A stretch of DNA of 64,000 nucleotides from Nissolia schottii (GCA_003254905.1 QANU01055854.1:438078-502077); one strand, 5' to 3'; counted from the stretch's first letter, positions 11,801 through 23,919 are shown. A program made the numbers and translations. The notes: generated by a model from the letters alone, not told the origin.

Positions 11801-14800
11801 ACTGGTCGGAGGGGAGTTGCCATACTCTATGCTTACATGTTACTTGGTCTGGGCTTTCTAAGAATTGTTACTCCTGATTTTGGTGATTTGATAAGCCAAG
11901 AACAACAACTTGAAGGAACCTTCAGGTAAACCCATTCTAGTTTTGGCTGCCTCTCTCATGGCATCAGTTTGATAGTTCCTTGGAAATTACCCTGACCTTT
12001 TCTACTACATGCTCTTGCTAGGTTCATGCATGAAAGACTCCGTACTCATGCTGAATCTGTTGCTTTCTTTGGAGGAGGTGCTCGAGAAAAAGCTGTGAGC
12101 ATCCCAACTCTACAATATTTAATGTATTTTCCTTTAGGGTATGTTTTGGAGGGAAAGGGAAGAGGGTTGCTCGTGCACACATTATAGTTTTTCCATAGCT
12201 AAAAATAAGATGATAGAGAAGTTTACGATGATCTATCATTTATTTATTTTATTTTAAAAAATTCTTAAATTAAGATGTATTTTCTTAAAATGAAAAACTT
12301 ACCCTCCTTTCCACGTATTAGGAGGTGTAAAATTTAGAATCAAAATTACTTCGCACTTCCTTGGTACAATTAAAATGTGGGATGGTTGAGAGTTGAATGC
12401 AACTCATTTACACCCCACCCCTCAAATTTTGGACACACCATTGCATGACTATTTACCAAGATTGAAGGTGTGAAAATCAAAACCTTTCCATGCCATTCTG
12501 TTTTCACTCCTCTCTAATTTTCCTTTCTCATTTAACACCTTGAATAAAAAAACCCTATATGCACAACTTAATCAGTCGTGAGTTTGTTTGTTCTTGTAAA
12601 ATTTATTTTTTAAGGATCTAATGCGGGGAATATGATTAGGTTTAAGGTTTGGAAGGAGCACTTCAGCTTATTTATTTTTTCTTAAGCTTACACTTATGAT
12701 TATTGTCAGGCTTTAAATTTTGTGCTTTTAACATTGTGCAGATGGTTGAATCAAGATTCAGAGAACTTCTCATCCATTCCAAGTACCTTCTAAAAAAGAA
12801 GTGCATGTTTGGTATACTGGATGATTTTATCACCAAGCAACTCCCTCACAATGTGACTTGGTTGCTGAGCTTGTTTTATGCCATGGAACACAAGGGAGAT
12901 CGTGCATCAATCAATACTCAGGGTAAGATTATTTAAACTGTTGTCACTCTTTTTATCTGCTTCTTGTTCCCCACTAATACAGACAGTATTATACTTAATA
13001 GGTGAGCTGGCACATGCATTGAGGTTCTTAGCATCTGTTGTTTCTCAAAGCTTTTTAGCTTTTGGTGACATTCTTGAACTGCATAGGAAGTTTGTAGAGC
13101 TCTCTGGTGGTATTAATCGGATTTTTGAGCTTGAAGAACTCCTGGATGCAGCACAGTCAGGTATTTCATCATCATTACTTGGTTTCATAAGCAAATGTAC
13201 AAAATAATATCTTGCCTTCTCCATTGCAGTAATTCTTCACAACAGTCATCATGAGCTAACAATACCTTCAATGATACAGGGAATATGATCAGTGATGGTA
13301 TACCTCCAGTGAGGGATTTTCGTTCTAAAGATGTGATTTCCTTTTCAAAGGTTGATATTGTTACCCCTACTCAGAAGATGTTGGCCAGGGAGCTGACATG
13401 TGACATTGAGCTTGGGGGAAGCCTGCTTGTTACTGGTTGGTATTATTATTTTATTATATTTTCCTTTTTAGATGAGGGAATGCTCTTGCAAGCAGAATGT
13501 ATATCTTACACACGTCATATTTTGAAAGGTCCAAATGGAAGTGGAAAAAGTTCCATTTTCAGAGTTCTTAAAGGACTTTGGCCAATTGCAAGTGGAAGAC
13601 TCTCTAGACCATATGAAGATGTGGATCAAGAGGCTGGATCAGGTTGTGGCATCTTCTATGTTCCTCAGCGGCCCTATACATGCTTGGGAACCCTGCGAGA
13701 TCAAATTATATACCCCCTGTCCCGCGAGGAAGCTGAGATTAAAGCTTTAAAGATCTTCGGAAGAGGTATCTTGCATAAATGAGATAAGACAGGCCCATAA
13801 ACACCCATCTGGATTAATCGGCTCCAGCTGCTAATTTATTTATGTGCTGTCCTACCATTATGATGATTCATGAAATTATTTAGGTGTCAGGCATGTTGAC
13901 AGTGTTGAAAATTTCTCCTTTCTTTAAATTTAGTTGGGCAGAGTTATGGCAGTCAGTTTCCTTCTGCAAACTAATAATAACTGCTTGATCTCTTTTTATC
14001 ATTTGAAAGGTTGCATTATGTTACGTTGTTTTACCATTTAACCCTGATTATTGTAATCTTGCTAATTCAGGTAAAAATCGTCCTGGTGGAAATTTGTTGG
14101 ATATGCACTTGCAAGCTATCCTAGAAAATGTTAGGTTGAGTTATCTTCTAGAAAGGGAGAAAAGCGGCTGGGATGCAAATCTAAACTGGGAGGACATTCT
14201 CTCTCTTGGAGAACAGCAGAGGTTGGGCATGGTATGTGAACCTAACCTGTACGAGTTTGTTAAGTTGTTTGAATATTTTTTTAGTCCCAGTTTATGGAAG
14301 ACATCAAATCTGTATACAGTATTCTTCTCTGGCTTGGTTTTTGACATTTAACCTCTGTTTTGTAATTTAAGGCACGGTTGTTCTTCCATAAGCCTAAATT
14401 TGGCATCCTCGACGAGTGCACCAAGTATGTATGGTTACCTATGCGTTGTTCTTTTTTTTTTCCCCCTCTCAATTGTCTGTTTCTTGTACGTTGTTAACCA
14501 TGTTTCATACTGTCTCTGAAATGAAAAATGATGGCAGTGCCACTAGCGTTGATGTTGAAGAACACCTATATGGGCTCGCAAAGAATATGGGAATCACATT
14601 TGTTACTTCTTCACAAGTAAGACATTCTACATAAAGTGCTAAATATATAATATTTGAACTTTAATCATGATTAATTTTAAAGAATTAAGAGCTGTTCGCT
14701 ACCTGTTTCTTTACAATTGGGATTTGGTATGCATTTTGAACTTGCCTTGTTTGGTACGAGATTCCTTATGTGATTTATGAATGCCATGTATTTTTTTTCT

Positions 14801-15009
14801 CTGCACACAACTATTTATTTTTATTTTGTTCTAGCTGAACCAGTTATTAACTTGTCCAAACTTCAACATGCACATTAGTCATCCTAATCCAGTCCAACTA
14901 ATTGTATTTCTCCTGTCCCCAGCGTCCTGCTTTAATACCATTTCATTCCATGGAACTACGACTGATTGACGGTGAGGGTAATTGGGAGCTTCGTTTGATC
15001 AAGCAATGA
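2807..15009 (+). CDS. ABCD1: Peroxisomal full-length ABC transporter, ABCD1/CTS/PXA1 type
   Basis: This transporter imports fatty acyl substrates, including jasmonate and IBA precursors, into peroxisomes for beta-oxidation (family knowledge). Coding exons: 2807-2868, 3548-3827, 4692-4916, 5009-5206, 5503-5957, 6101-6239, 6335-6413, 6521-6759, 6872-7176, 7258-7363, 7466-7624, 9162-9261, 9652-9760, 9967-10057, 11533-11657, 11776-11925, 12022-12094, 12742-12922, 13002-13160, 13280-13435, 13529-13765, 14071-14231, 14372-14424, 14538-14616, 14923-15009. They total 4008 nt, 1335 aa, the plant family length. Two ABC halves are fused: Walker [10 protein letters not shown] at residues 480-488 and 1131-1139, signature LSLGEQQ at 581-587 and 1253-1259, and Walker B ILDEC before each D-loop. 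The N-terminus [10 protein letters not shown] matches the Arabidopsis start. Intron 6 begins with GC rather than GT. Introns 4 and 14 hold transposons. No frame break was found. Confidence 0.96.
5271..5418. mobile_element. Tourist-like (PIF/Harbinger) hairpin MITE in ABCD1 intron 4
   Basis: The 148-bp element begins GGGTGTG and ends CACACCC, flanked on both sides by TTA (5268-5270 and 5419-5421). That is the 3-bp target duplication expected of PIF/Harbinger elements. The two arms of about 66-70 nt are near-perfect inverted repeats around a short centre at about 5345-5352, so the transcript would fold into one long hairpin. It is non-coding and non-autonomous. It leaves the flanking splice sites intact. 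Confidence 0.85.
10470..11086. mobile_element. Non-autonomous Mutator-like element with long terminal inverted repeats, ABCD1 intron 14
   Basis: The element starts GGCTTAAATAT and ends ATAGTTAAGCC. The flanking 9-mers aaaaggtat (10461-10469) and gtaaggtat (11087-11095) agree at 7 of 9 positions, as expected for an aged MULE target duplication. The two arms carry the same phrases in opposite orientation (for example tgtgagcaaaataaa against tttattttgctcaca), making terminal inverted repeats of roughly 200-290 bp. The left arm also has an internal direct duplication around cataaattacatggtttta. No transposase is present. Confidence 0.75.
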
Positions 15010-15410
15010 TCTTATTAAGGTATTGTTGCCGCCCATTGTTGTTATTGAGGTGTTGTCAGAGTCTTGAACTTGAACAAGCAAATTGCAAGTGTGGAAATCA
15101 GGTTTGCCCATGATGGTCATTCCTAATTTCTTTCAATTTGGGTTTACCGCATTCTTCAAGCTTTTATTTTTTTAGCTTCCAGAGACTTGCTGGGGAAAAC
15201 AAACTCAAGCAGCGTAAACAACCATAATGGTTAATATTAAGTTAGTTGGAGCACACAACCATGTCATAATCTCTGGCGCAGATAGAAATCAATCATGTAC
15301 AGGCTTTTTTCTTCTATTCTTAGGTAGTTGATATTTATTCATATATTGTAGCCATTAGATGTAACGATTAATATTGTTTTCCATCAATAAAACAGCTGGA
15401 AACAGGAGGA
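15010..15410 (+). other. 3' UTR and polyadenylation region of the ABCD1-type gene
   Basis: The stretch after the TGA at 15007-15009 is non-coding and T-rich. A canonical AATAAA lies at 15386-15391, a plausible polyadenylation signal. A 3' UTR intron cannot be excluded: there is a GT-type donor soon after the stop. Confidence 0.5.
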
Positions 15411-16900
15411 GCGCTTAGATATATTTTTGTTGCCTTCATAATTCCTTGTACTTTTGTAAGATTTAGTTTTTTTCGTTTTTGATGCCCATTACTTGTGCCA
15501 GCTGAAATGCTTCAATGTGACCCCATTTTGTTAGCTTTTAATGCACGATGTGCCATGTTGTCTTGCTTGGGGACGGGAGATATTTATGTGATATGAAACT
15601 AATTAAGAACTTAATTGTTGGGACTTCCATTCAAATATGCCATGAAAGTAAAATTTTGGAGAAAAAGCTGGGGTTGGACAAATTATTAAGCTTGAGTTAT
15701 TTTGGTCTTTGAAATTTATAATTTGACTTTCTAATTTTTGAAATTGTTAGTTGTAGATCAAGTTAGTCATTCATTTTATTATCATTACTATGGCATTCCA
15801 TTTTCATTGATTTGTCACGTTAAATGAGGTTAGAATAATGGTGTTGCAAATGAGATTTTGCACCACTTAAAGGCAAACATTGTAGTTGTGGTTGCACCTG
15901 AGAGTGCAAATATCAGTTATCATAGCTTTGTTTGCAATTATATATGGTCTTATAATTTCATTTGTAGTCTCAGGTGTTACCAGAGTTTGTTTGCAACTCT
16001 AGCTGTCTTCTATGAAAAATTATGGAAAACATGATACAATAATGATAATTAATTAAAAATTAAACTTCACCTATGACATAAAGTTTCAAGAATTAGAATG
16101 TCATTTTTTGAATTTTAAGAGACCAGTGGCATAATCTTGTCATTTCTAGGGTTAAAATGAACATTAGCTCAAGAGTTAAACTTTAGGATTCTAATCTTAT
16201 GTTGGATCTTTTAGGTAATGTCTAGTTGTTGTCTTAAGATAGGAAGAACAGATACAATGGGATAGTATAAATGCGTCTCACGCGTCTTTTCTTATTAGAG
16301 GGCATAGAAATGAGTTTAAAAAATGTGCTTGAGACATGTCTTTTGTATCTCTATTTTAGAAGTACATAGATTAATTTAAAAATTGACATGAGATGGACAA
16401 TCTTATGTTTTTTTTTGTATGTCTTCCTTTTTAATCATGTTTATGTATCCTATGTATTTATTTTGTGTCAGGATAAGAGTCAAACGTTCTTTCTTGTACT
16501 TCAATTTTTTAGCCAGAAGTTTTATTCATTAGGTGTGTAAATTTGATAAGCACGATTACATGGACTAGTGTATGATTTGAATGTTTTGTAAGCACTGTTA
16601 CATCTGTACCAACGTGTGAATCACATTCTCCACCTCCAGAAGCAGAGTCCTCCTTTCCTACGGAAAACCTCTCTACCCATAGGGTAGTATTTTTTGTTTA
16701 CTCCTCCAGCATCCTAAACATCCACGCACTTCCAAGCTTTAACATTCTTGTTTCTAAACCTAGAGTCCCAAATGAACTTCTTGTTTTAGCTATCCCCTAA
16801 ACTAATTCCTAGAACCCTCGCATCACTTCCAACCATCTTGAGACTGCCAAACTGGACATTTGTCACGTCCACCAACCTTGCCACCAAAACCTTCGTCCAT
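15411..16900. other. Intergenic DNA, nothing recognised
   Basis: No long reading frame, RNA gene or clean repeat boundary was seen. The 16620-16900 part is C-rich and probably belongs to the 5' leader of the LINE that follows, by its position and composition. Confidence 0.4.
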
Positions 16901-16949
16901 TAACTCCCACCACCTTAGGCCTATATCACCCTCCCTAGCTTACTCGCAA

Positions 16950-18400
16950 GGGTCCTGCCTCTCCCCCACAAATGCACTTTGGATAACAATAGTGTTGCCA
17001 ATGAAATAGTGTACGAGCTCATGAATGACCGAAATTGCAATATCCCTTTGGAAGGGGATGAGCTACCCTTAGAAGACATAGAAGGTAGTGGAAAACCTAT
17101 ATCAACCGCTTTTCTGGTGGGAAAAGTGATCACATAGAAACAGCTAAACACAAGAGTTGTCAAAAACATCCTAAGAACTATTGGGGAAACCTAAACTGTA
17201 TAACTATTATTGACTTGGGCCCAAATTGCTTCTTATTCAATTTCTCTAATGAAGAAACACCAAGGACAAGGAGGATAATGGATGACGGTCCTTGGAACGT
17301 GATGGGGAACTTGTTGAGCCTACAATGGCGGTACCCTTGGTGCTCCATTAGCGATGTAGGCTACAACTTGGTCCCTTTATTGGGTCCAAGCTTATGGGGT
17401 TCCTTTAAAAGCCCTAAATGAACTCAATGGTGAAGATTGGGGGACTCATGGACTCTGAGGATCCTTTCATAGATGGCAAGAAGCTTCTTGTGGATGACGG
17501 TGATGGAGGCTTATGGGTACCAAGATAGGAAAAGTACAAAATTATTGCTACAACTGTGGTTGGGTTAGCCATGAAGGTAAGGGATGCAAGCATGAACGGT
17601 TGATGTCCGTTCTCTACCTCGGGTTAGAAGCAGTTGTACCAAGATCCCTATCTTCCATTGATCAGGAAAACCAATCTGGCACGTGGCGGCCAAGCAACAC
17701 CCCAAATGCGTGTTAATGATACAGGTAATGTATCCAAACCAATTGATGTGACGAGAAGAACACAAACCTACGACGGTATGAAAAGTAGAGCAGAGATGAA
17801 GCAAGCAACTGCAGGTGGCCAGTAGAGGTCAATCCTGAGGAAAGATGACAAGGAGGACATAGAATAGAAGAGCAATTGGCTGTAACTTTCTCAACTCACC
17901 TTAACCTCAAGTGAAACCCCTACAAATAGAATTACCAGAACAGGATGGAAGGAACTTCCTTGAAACTCAGAAAAGGAGGGCTTATACACGCCCCCACCCC
18001 AACCATGAATGTTATCGAGGGATGGCAACCCTTACAACAATTCAAGAATTAAGGGACTTGTGTAAACAAGCCAAGCCAGTCCTCTTGTTTCTCATGGAGA
18101 CAAGAGAAAATACATCAAAAGCCATGGAAATGAAAAAGAAAACTTCACGAACGCAGTTTGCATTGAGCTCGTTGGCCTTTCAGGAAGGCTATGTCTATTA
18201 TGGTATAATTAGTTTGAAGTGGAAGTGATTGAGGCCTTCAAAAACTTTATGTACAGACTGTGTAGGGCACCTTTGTTTATGGCAAACCCAAATTATGTGA
18301 TAGGAGGTTCCTCCAGGGGAAACTGCTAAACTTTTGGCCTAACTTGTAAGAGTCGTGGATGTACATCGACAATTTTAATGAGATCTTGGGCCAGGAGGAG
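16950..18400 (+). pseudogene. Decayed LINE (non-LTR retrotransposon) 5' part: ORF1 and start of endonuclease
   Basis: Several short + strand frames line up in order with a plant LINE. Around 17040-17430 they resemble the DUF4283 domain of ORF1 (...STAFLVGKV..., DLGPNCFLF, DDGPWNVMG). At 17540-17590 there is a CCHC zinc knuckle, CYNCGWVSHEGKGC, with C-x2-C-x4-H-x4-C spacing. At 18020-18110 the frame resembles the endonuclease N-terminus (QELRDLCKQAKP, FLMETRE), and at 18360-18400 FNEILGQEEK corresponds to the conserved GDFNEI motif. Stops and frameshifts separate the blocks, so it is dead. The LINE similarity ends about 18400, next to a short direct repeat, gtacatcgacaa, at about 18361 and 18407. 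Confidence 0.75.
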
Positions 18401-18420
18401 AAGGATGTACATCGACAAAT

Positions 18421-19090
18421 TATGTTAGTTTCTTTTTTTCAACAGAATTGGATACTTATCTTGGTAGAGAGAGTGAGATGTATGAGAGGTTTATCAGGAA
18501 AAGAAAAAACAAACAACCTTGCTAGAAAAAGGAAACCAACATATTTAAGCAAAGAAGCCAATGTTATGTTGGTTTCTTTTTTCAGCAGAATTGGTTTATA
18601 TTTTTGGCAAGAGGTTTTTTTTTTTTTTTCCCTTTCGGTAGAGTTAGTTTCTTTCTACAACAAAGGAGAGGGGAAAAAAAGTGAAAAAAGAGTTACCAAA
18701 AAAGCTACAACGAATTGATGGTGGAGAGAGAATGACAATGACATTTTTTGTCTTATTCCTATTGAATAAAGAATTCAACTCTGTTGAAAAAAGAAACCAT
18801 CATTGCTAAAAGAAGAAACTAATTCCGCAGAAAGGTCAAAAAAAAAAAAAAAAGAAACCATCTCCACTAAAAAGAGAAGCCAAAATATTCAAACAAAGAA
18901 ACCAACATTATAGTTGGTTTCTTTGTTTAAACATGTTGATTTATTTTTTTCCAGCAAAGTTTGTTTCTTTTTCAGTGTAGTTGGATTCTTTTTCTGGTGA
19001 AGAGAGAGTGTGTGTGTGAGAGATAAAGGAAAGAGAATGAAATAAAAGTAGCAAAAAACGCTAATGGAGAAAGAAAGAAACACAATAAAA
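18421..19090. repeat. Cluster of short inverted repeats with a GAAACCAAC / GTTGGTTTC core
   Basis: The motif gaaaccaac and its complement recur several times in both orientations within about 670 bp, separated by A-rich and T-rich tracts. The clearest case, at about 18896-18925, is AAAGAAACCAAC followed by a 6-nt loop and GTTGGTTTCTTT, a perfect 12-bp stem. Another pair lies around 18533-18582. No coding potential was seen. I do not recognise a named element family. Confidence 0.6.
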
Positions 19091-20320
19091 TGATGATTAC
19101 TTTTTATTTTAATTTTGTATGGGTCCCTCTTTTATCGGTATTTTATACGATGGCTATATGTTGGCTTTACATGTTGTTGTTCATATAGCATTCTTGATAA
19201 TACATTCGGCCAACCCTAACTAGGTTTAGCGCACCAATGAGTATCTATGCTACCGAGGTTCAAGTGATGCAAAATCAACGTGTTTAATTAGCTATATTTG
19301 TCAAAATTTGTAGGTGATAAACTTGGGCCGAACATCGTTTATTTTAGGGTCTGTTCATGAATTTGGAGGAAAGAGAAGAGATAAGTGGGAAAAGTCAAAG
19401 GAATGAGTTTAAAGGAATTTAGCTTACCCTTATTAAAACACATAAGAGGAGAAAAATGGAGAACTTACAATGCATTTTTACAATTTTATCTTTTGTATAA
19501 ACATCATTTAGAAATTTATATAATAAAATCAAACTCGTGAAGATTCTCAATACTAAGCTAACAAGTGTCTTAAATACACTTATTCGAAAATTTAAAGTAA
19601 TAAAATTTTATTGAAAAAATAAAATTGATAAGTCTTAAATGCAATAAAAGTATTAAAATTTACAAAATATTTTACTTTAGGTTTCAATGACAATTTGAGC
19701 AAAACTTATGAAGTAGTTAGAGCTAACAACAAACGAGTGTTTTAATGTTTATTTATTTATTTAATTTTGGATTAAATATGTTTTTAATCTTTGTAAAATT
19801 AAAAAATTTGTGTTTGGTCCCTGAAAAGTTTTTCTTTTGGAATTAGTCCATAAAATTTGTTTTTGGTAGGTTTTAGCCATGTCGTTAGAAAGAGACATTA
19901 AGTGCTGACGTGACCGTCAAATGTGACATGTGACACCGTTAAATGTTGAAGTAGGTGTTAATGTTGAAGTGAACTAAGAATATCTTTTAAATGAGAAAAT
20001 GTATTTGTATTCTTTTAACTTAAAATATTATATCGACTCACTACTTATTTATTATTTGATAAAATCTTAATGAAACTTACGTTCATTAAATCCCATTTAA
20101 TAATAAATTAATGATAAGTTGGCACAATGTTATAAAATAAATGGACACAAATAATATTAATCATTTGTTATATTATGTGAAAAAGAATCTCGCCGGGTGA
20201 TGAGTGCTCTTTTTCATCATGATCTCTCGCTTCATTTAAGATGATCTGGCACCTTTGATGTTCATCTTCCGAGAAACATTCATGTTAGTCCCCCATTCTT
20301 TCTTTTTCCTGTGATTAATA
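19091..20320. repeat. Intergenic DNA with a fragment of a GGTCC-type dispersed repeat
   Basis: About 19760-19970 contains phrases such as gtttggtccctgaaaag and gacaccgttaa, typical of the abundant MULE-like or LTR-derived repeats of legumes and similar in style to the element in ABCD1 intron 14. No ends could be defined. The rest shows nothing I can name. Confidence 0.35.
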
Positions 20321-20587
20321 CACTTCTCTCGTTTTAAAATAATTGCTCATTTTTTTAACATGAATATTAAAAAATAAATAATTAAGAGAAACTTGATAGT
20401 ATTTTATCAAAATGTTCTTATTTATAATAGATTGTTAAAGTTATTATAGTAAATATAAAAGATAATTTATTTAATAAAAATATGTTAAGAAAAGACATAA
20501 TTAATGATGTCTAAACTTAGTAAGTAGACAACTATTTTAAAATAGAACAAAATAAGAAAGTGAACAATTATCTTAAAACGGATAGAG
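20321..20587. mobile_element. Stowaway-like MITE (Tc1/mariner)
   Basis: The left end CTTCTCTCGTTTTAAAATAA and the complement of the right end CTCTATCCGTTTTAAGATAA are inverted repeats over about 26 bp with a few mismatches. They resemble the classical Stowaway terminus CTCCCTCCGTTCC followed by AAAATAATTG. The right flank is TA and the left flank CA or TA depending on where the end is placed, consistent with an aged TA target duplication. It is about 265 bp and non-coding. Confidence 0.7.
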
Positions 20588-20699
20588 TATTAATTTGGGT
20601 GGTATATCTAATTTATTATTATAAATAAACACTCAAATATGATCAGTTTAATATGTAAAGTTATGTGAGTCATGTAAGTTAGTTTTGGTCTCGGACTCT

Positions 20700-22650
20700 T
20701 CCTTATGAGTGTTGCTACGTATACACTAAAAAAGCGTACATTAGTTGTACACCAATATTACATATATATGAACAAGTGTTTTAAACACAGACATACATAT
20801 TATAAAATCGACAAATAAACATTTTTACGTATGGAAGCGAGATAAAACAGGACCCACGACACGTAATTACATACTGAAAAATAATTGTCGCATTCTTTCT
20901 CTTACCTCCACTCACACTCTAAAACGCGTGCACTCATGCTCTCTCATAAACAAATATTACAAAATAGATGAACAAATATTGAATAAATAAACAAACATTA
21001 TTAAACACAAAAAATAAAATACAATAAGACTCACACCAACTAAATAGCGAGTAATAAATGTCACACACTCTCTCCTGTTTCCCTACCCACTCTTTCATAA
21101 ACAAACATTACCACAAATAAACAGACGTTACAATAATCAGAAATAAACATTACAAAAATCATAAACAAACATTGCACCACACATCAACAAATATTATACT
21201 ACACAAAAACGAAGACGTAAATAATTAACACACAAACAACATTTCACTACACTGAAATATTACACTACAAATAAACAAACATTACAACACTTAAAAATAA
21301 ATATTACAATACTCGTAAACAAATATTACATCACATTGAAATAAAGAAATAAACAAATATTAGAACATTCATAAATAAACATTACAACACATATAAACAA
21401 ACTTTACATGACACAAAAACATTACAAAACATAAAGAACATCATAGATCACAGAAAAATGTCCTCGTTCATGCTCTCCATAACATTGTAAAAGAAATAAA
21501 AATAGACCAAAAAATGACAAAAATGAAGAAAAAACAAGGACACAAAAAAAGAACAATAAAAAAAGAAATAGAGAAGAAGAACAATAGCAGAACGAAAAAA
21601 ATAAATAAAAGAGAAGTTGTAGGTGAAAAAAATGAGAAAAAAATGGAAGGCAAAGTGGGGAAGAAGGGGAAAACATAGATGGTAAGGAGGAGGAGAAGAA
21701 CATGAGTAAAGGAGAGTGAGACAAGGAGAGAGAAAATCAATATTTAATATTTGTGTGCACTTTTTGGTATATTCATAACATTTTTTATTTTTTTATGTAT
21801 TTTGTGGTCCCTACTAAATGTTATTGTCATAGTATTTTAGGGTATGTTGGTGTAAAAATAAAATTTCTCCAACACATAAATGCCCTGCAGAGGAAGATTG
21901 AATTTGTGACAATTATAGTATTATACATCAGGAATGTTATTTGAACAACAATACGAGACAACGTGTAGTCAACAAAAAAAGGACAAAGATGTCATTACTT
22001 TAAGATTTTGAGTTAAAATGTATTATTTAATCCGCTTTTGTGTTTTCTCATTTAACAAGTTAGTTTAAATCTCTAAATTTTAGGCTCTCTCTCACCGCTT
22101 TACACCGAACACTCATCAATCTCATAATCAATGATAATTCATAATTATATTCTTTCGTCTCAAAGCTCTCTTTACTCTCTGTTTTAGGCTTTTAGCCATA
22201 GGCGCTATCAAGAGCCCTATATATCAATCCATGGCGGCCAACCATCTTCAGTTGATTCTTTCGCTTTGAAGAAGTTCTCCCATCCAATAGTTGATCGTCT
22301 TGATTGGAGAATTTTTTTTGCTTTGGCAACATCTGGCATTAGCATTTATCCGCAGCCACAATCTTGAAGATCACCTCCACAAAGATGAAACGGAAAAAAA
22401 CATCTGTTAAGAGAGAAAAGAGAGAAGGGAAACAAGAAAAAAAGCATCTGTTATAAATGAAAAAAAAAATGACGAAAAGAAAATGCAAGGATGGCGAAGG
22501 TAAAAGAGAGAAAAGAGAAAAAAACAATGAAAGAAGAAGAAGAGGTGCGTGAGAGAGTGAAAGAGAGTGGGAAGAGAAGAGAGAAAATTTAGATTTATTA
22601 TGGTGTATAAGTGGTGATAATAAAATTAGTGTACACATAACATTTTTGGT
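20700..22650. repeat. Composite non-coding repeat with related ends, minisatellite-like core and purine tracts
   Basis: The left end (about 20712, gctacgtatacactaa) and the right end (about 22628-22648, ttagtgtacacataac) are inverted repeats over about 18-20 bp. Between them, 21050-21430 is an irregular array of 'aaataaacattaca' units. Two purine-rich tracts (21430-21735 and 22380-22580) are each followed by a similar 'gagagaaaat ... gtgyac ... ataacattttt' ending, as if one element had inserted beside or inside a relative. The long frames here are low-complexity artefacts. No transposase is visible. Confidence 0.4.
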
Positions 22651-22823
22651 ATGGTGGATAGCAAGTGATTCAAGGACAAGGTTTTGCTACTTTTGTTATG
22701 GCTGAAAATGGAAACGCCATGTATTCCACCAAGCACCGTGCAATTAATGTATCTTGCATACTCAGTAAATTGCAAGGGAAATGTATGTAGCAGCCAAAAC
22801 ATAAACAAAATTAAGTCTTTGCG

Positions 22824-23919
22824 TAAACCCTCAAATTGTGCCTTCACAAGTTTTAAATTAGAAAAATTGGTCTCTCACAACAATAAATATCACTTTAGTC
22901 ATTTATAATATGAGTGAAACTCTAAATTAGTCTCTCGTACGGATAAATTGACCCCTCACAAAAATAAACATCATATTAGTTTCTCATAATTTTAAAAAAT
23001 GGACAAATAAGTTTTTAATGAGACCATGACCTTAACTTCACATGCAGTCACCTGCAATGTTGACTAGGATTGGTGACCATGTATACAAAACGACGTCATT
23101 TCATAGAGCCAAAACGGCATTCTTTAAAAGGACCAACTTGTCAACCTCAACAACATTTTAAGTTGAAACGACATTGTTTCGAACATGTGAGAGTGAAACC
23201 CACCAATCTTAGTCGACATTATTAGTGAGTGCAGGTGAACTTAAGGCCAAACAATACACCAAAAGTTACTTATAATGGCCATTATGTAGTAACCATAAAA
23301 CAAAAGTGGGTAATTTAACCTCTCAATTAATGTCTTCGTGGTCAATATTCTTTAGCCGGTAATTGTTATTTTATCTCACAATTGGCACTAAAACCACCTA
23401 CCTCCTCCCCTAGGGCTATTTCTCGTTAGATGTTACATTTTTCACTACGGTCCTTCCTTGCTGATTTTTAACGAACTCCTCTAAAAATTGCCACAATATT
23501 AATCGCTAAAGATTTAGGATTTTAGTGGACGTTAAAAGGGTTTTTTTTTACCAGCATTCGCTTTAATGGTCGAGAAAACCTTTTATTGACACTAGCAATA
23601 GGGACAAATGATTAATGGCCAGTAAATGTTTTAGTGGTGATTTCTATTGCTGCTAAAAAGCAAAACTTATGGCTAAAAACAAATTTGGGTATAATGAAGC
23701 TTTATCAGAGGGTTTATTTGTCCACTTTTTTAAAATTATGAGGGACTAATGTGGTGTGTATTTTTGTGTGAGGTCAATTTATCCAATGTAAAAATTGTGA
23801 GAGACCAATTTTGAAGTTTACTCTTATTGTAAGAGACCAAAATAATGTTTATTTTTGTGAGGAGTCAACTTATTTGATTTAAAAATTGTGAGGGGCTAAT
23901 TTAAAATTTTGTGGGTTTA
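22824..23919. mobile_element. Foldback-type element with long inverted arms and a nested insertion
   Basis: The left arm (22824 to about 23085) and the right arm (about 23195-23245 plus about 23690-23919) share many phrases in opposite orientation, for example ggtctctcacaa against gtgagagacc, and ggacaaataa against ttatttgtcc. The termini are AAACCCTCAAA and the complement AAACCCACAAA. The right arm is split at about 23245-23690 by sequence absent from the left arm, which points to a later insertion. I could not find a convincing target duplication. It is non-coding. Confidence 0.6.
23245..23690. mobile_element. Insertion nested in the right arm of the foldback element
   Basis: About 445 bp interrupt the right inverted arm: the homology to the left arm stops at about 23245 (after gaacttaagg) and resumes at about 23690. 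Repeated phrases such as ttagtggtgatt and ttaatggccagtaaa resemble the sub-terminal repeats of CACTA-type MITEs, but the ends were not resolved. The class assignment is a guess. Confidence 0.35.

Noticed and set aside
12134-12560. Possible second Tourist-like MITE in ABCD1 intron 17 (starts tttagggtatgttttgg)
   Set aside because: The left end is suggestive, but no complementary right end with a TTA flank was found.
19350-19450. Possible MITE end (ttttagggtctgttcatgaa)
   Set aside because: A single end only; no inverted partner and no target duplication.
21422-21740. Two overlapping - strand frames of 90-100 codons
   Set aside because: Both are translations of a purine-rich tract (Phe/Leu/Ser only) within a repeat.
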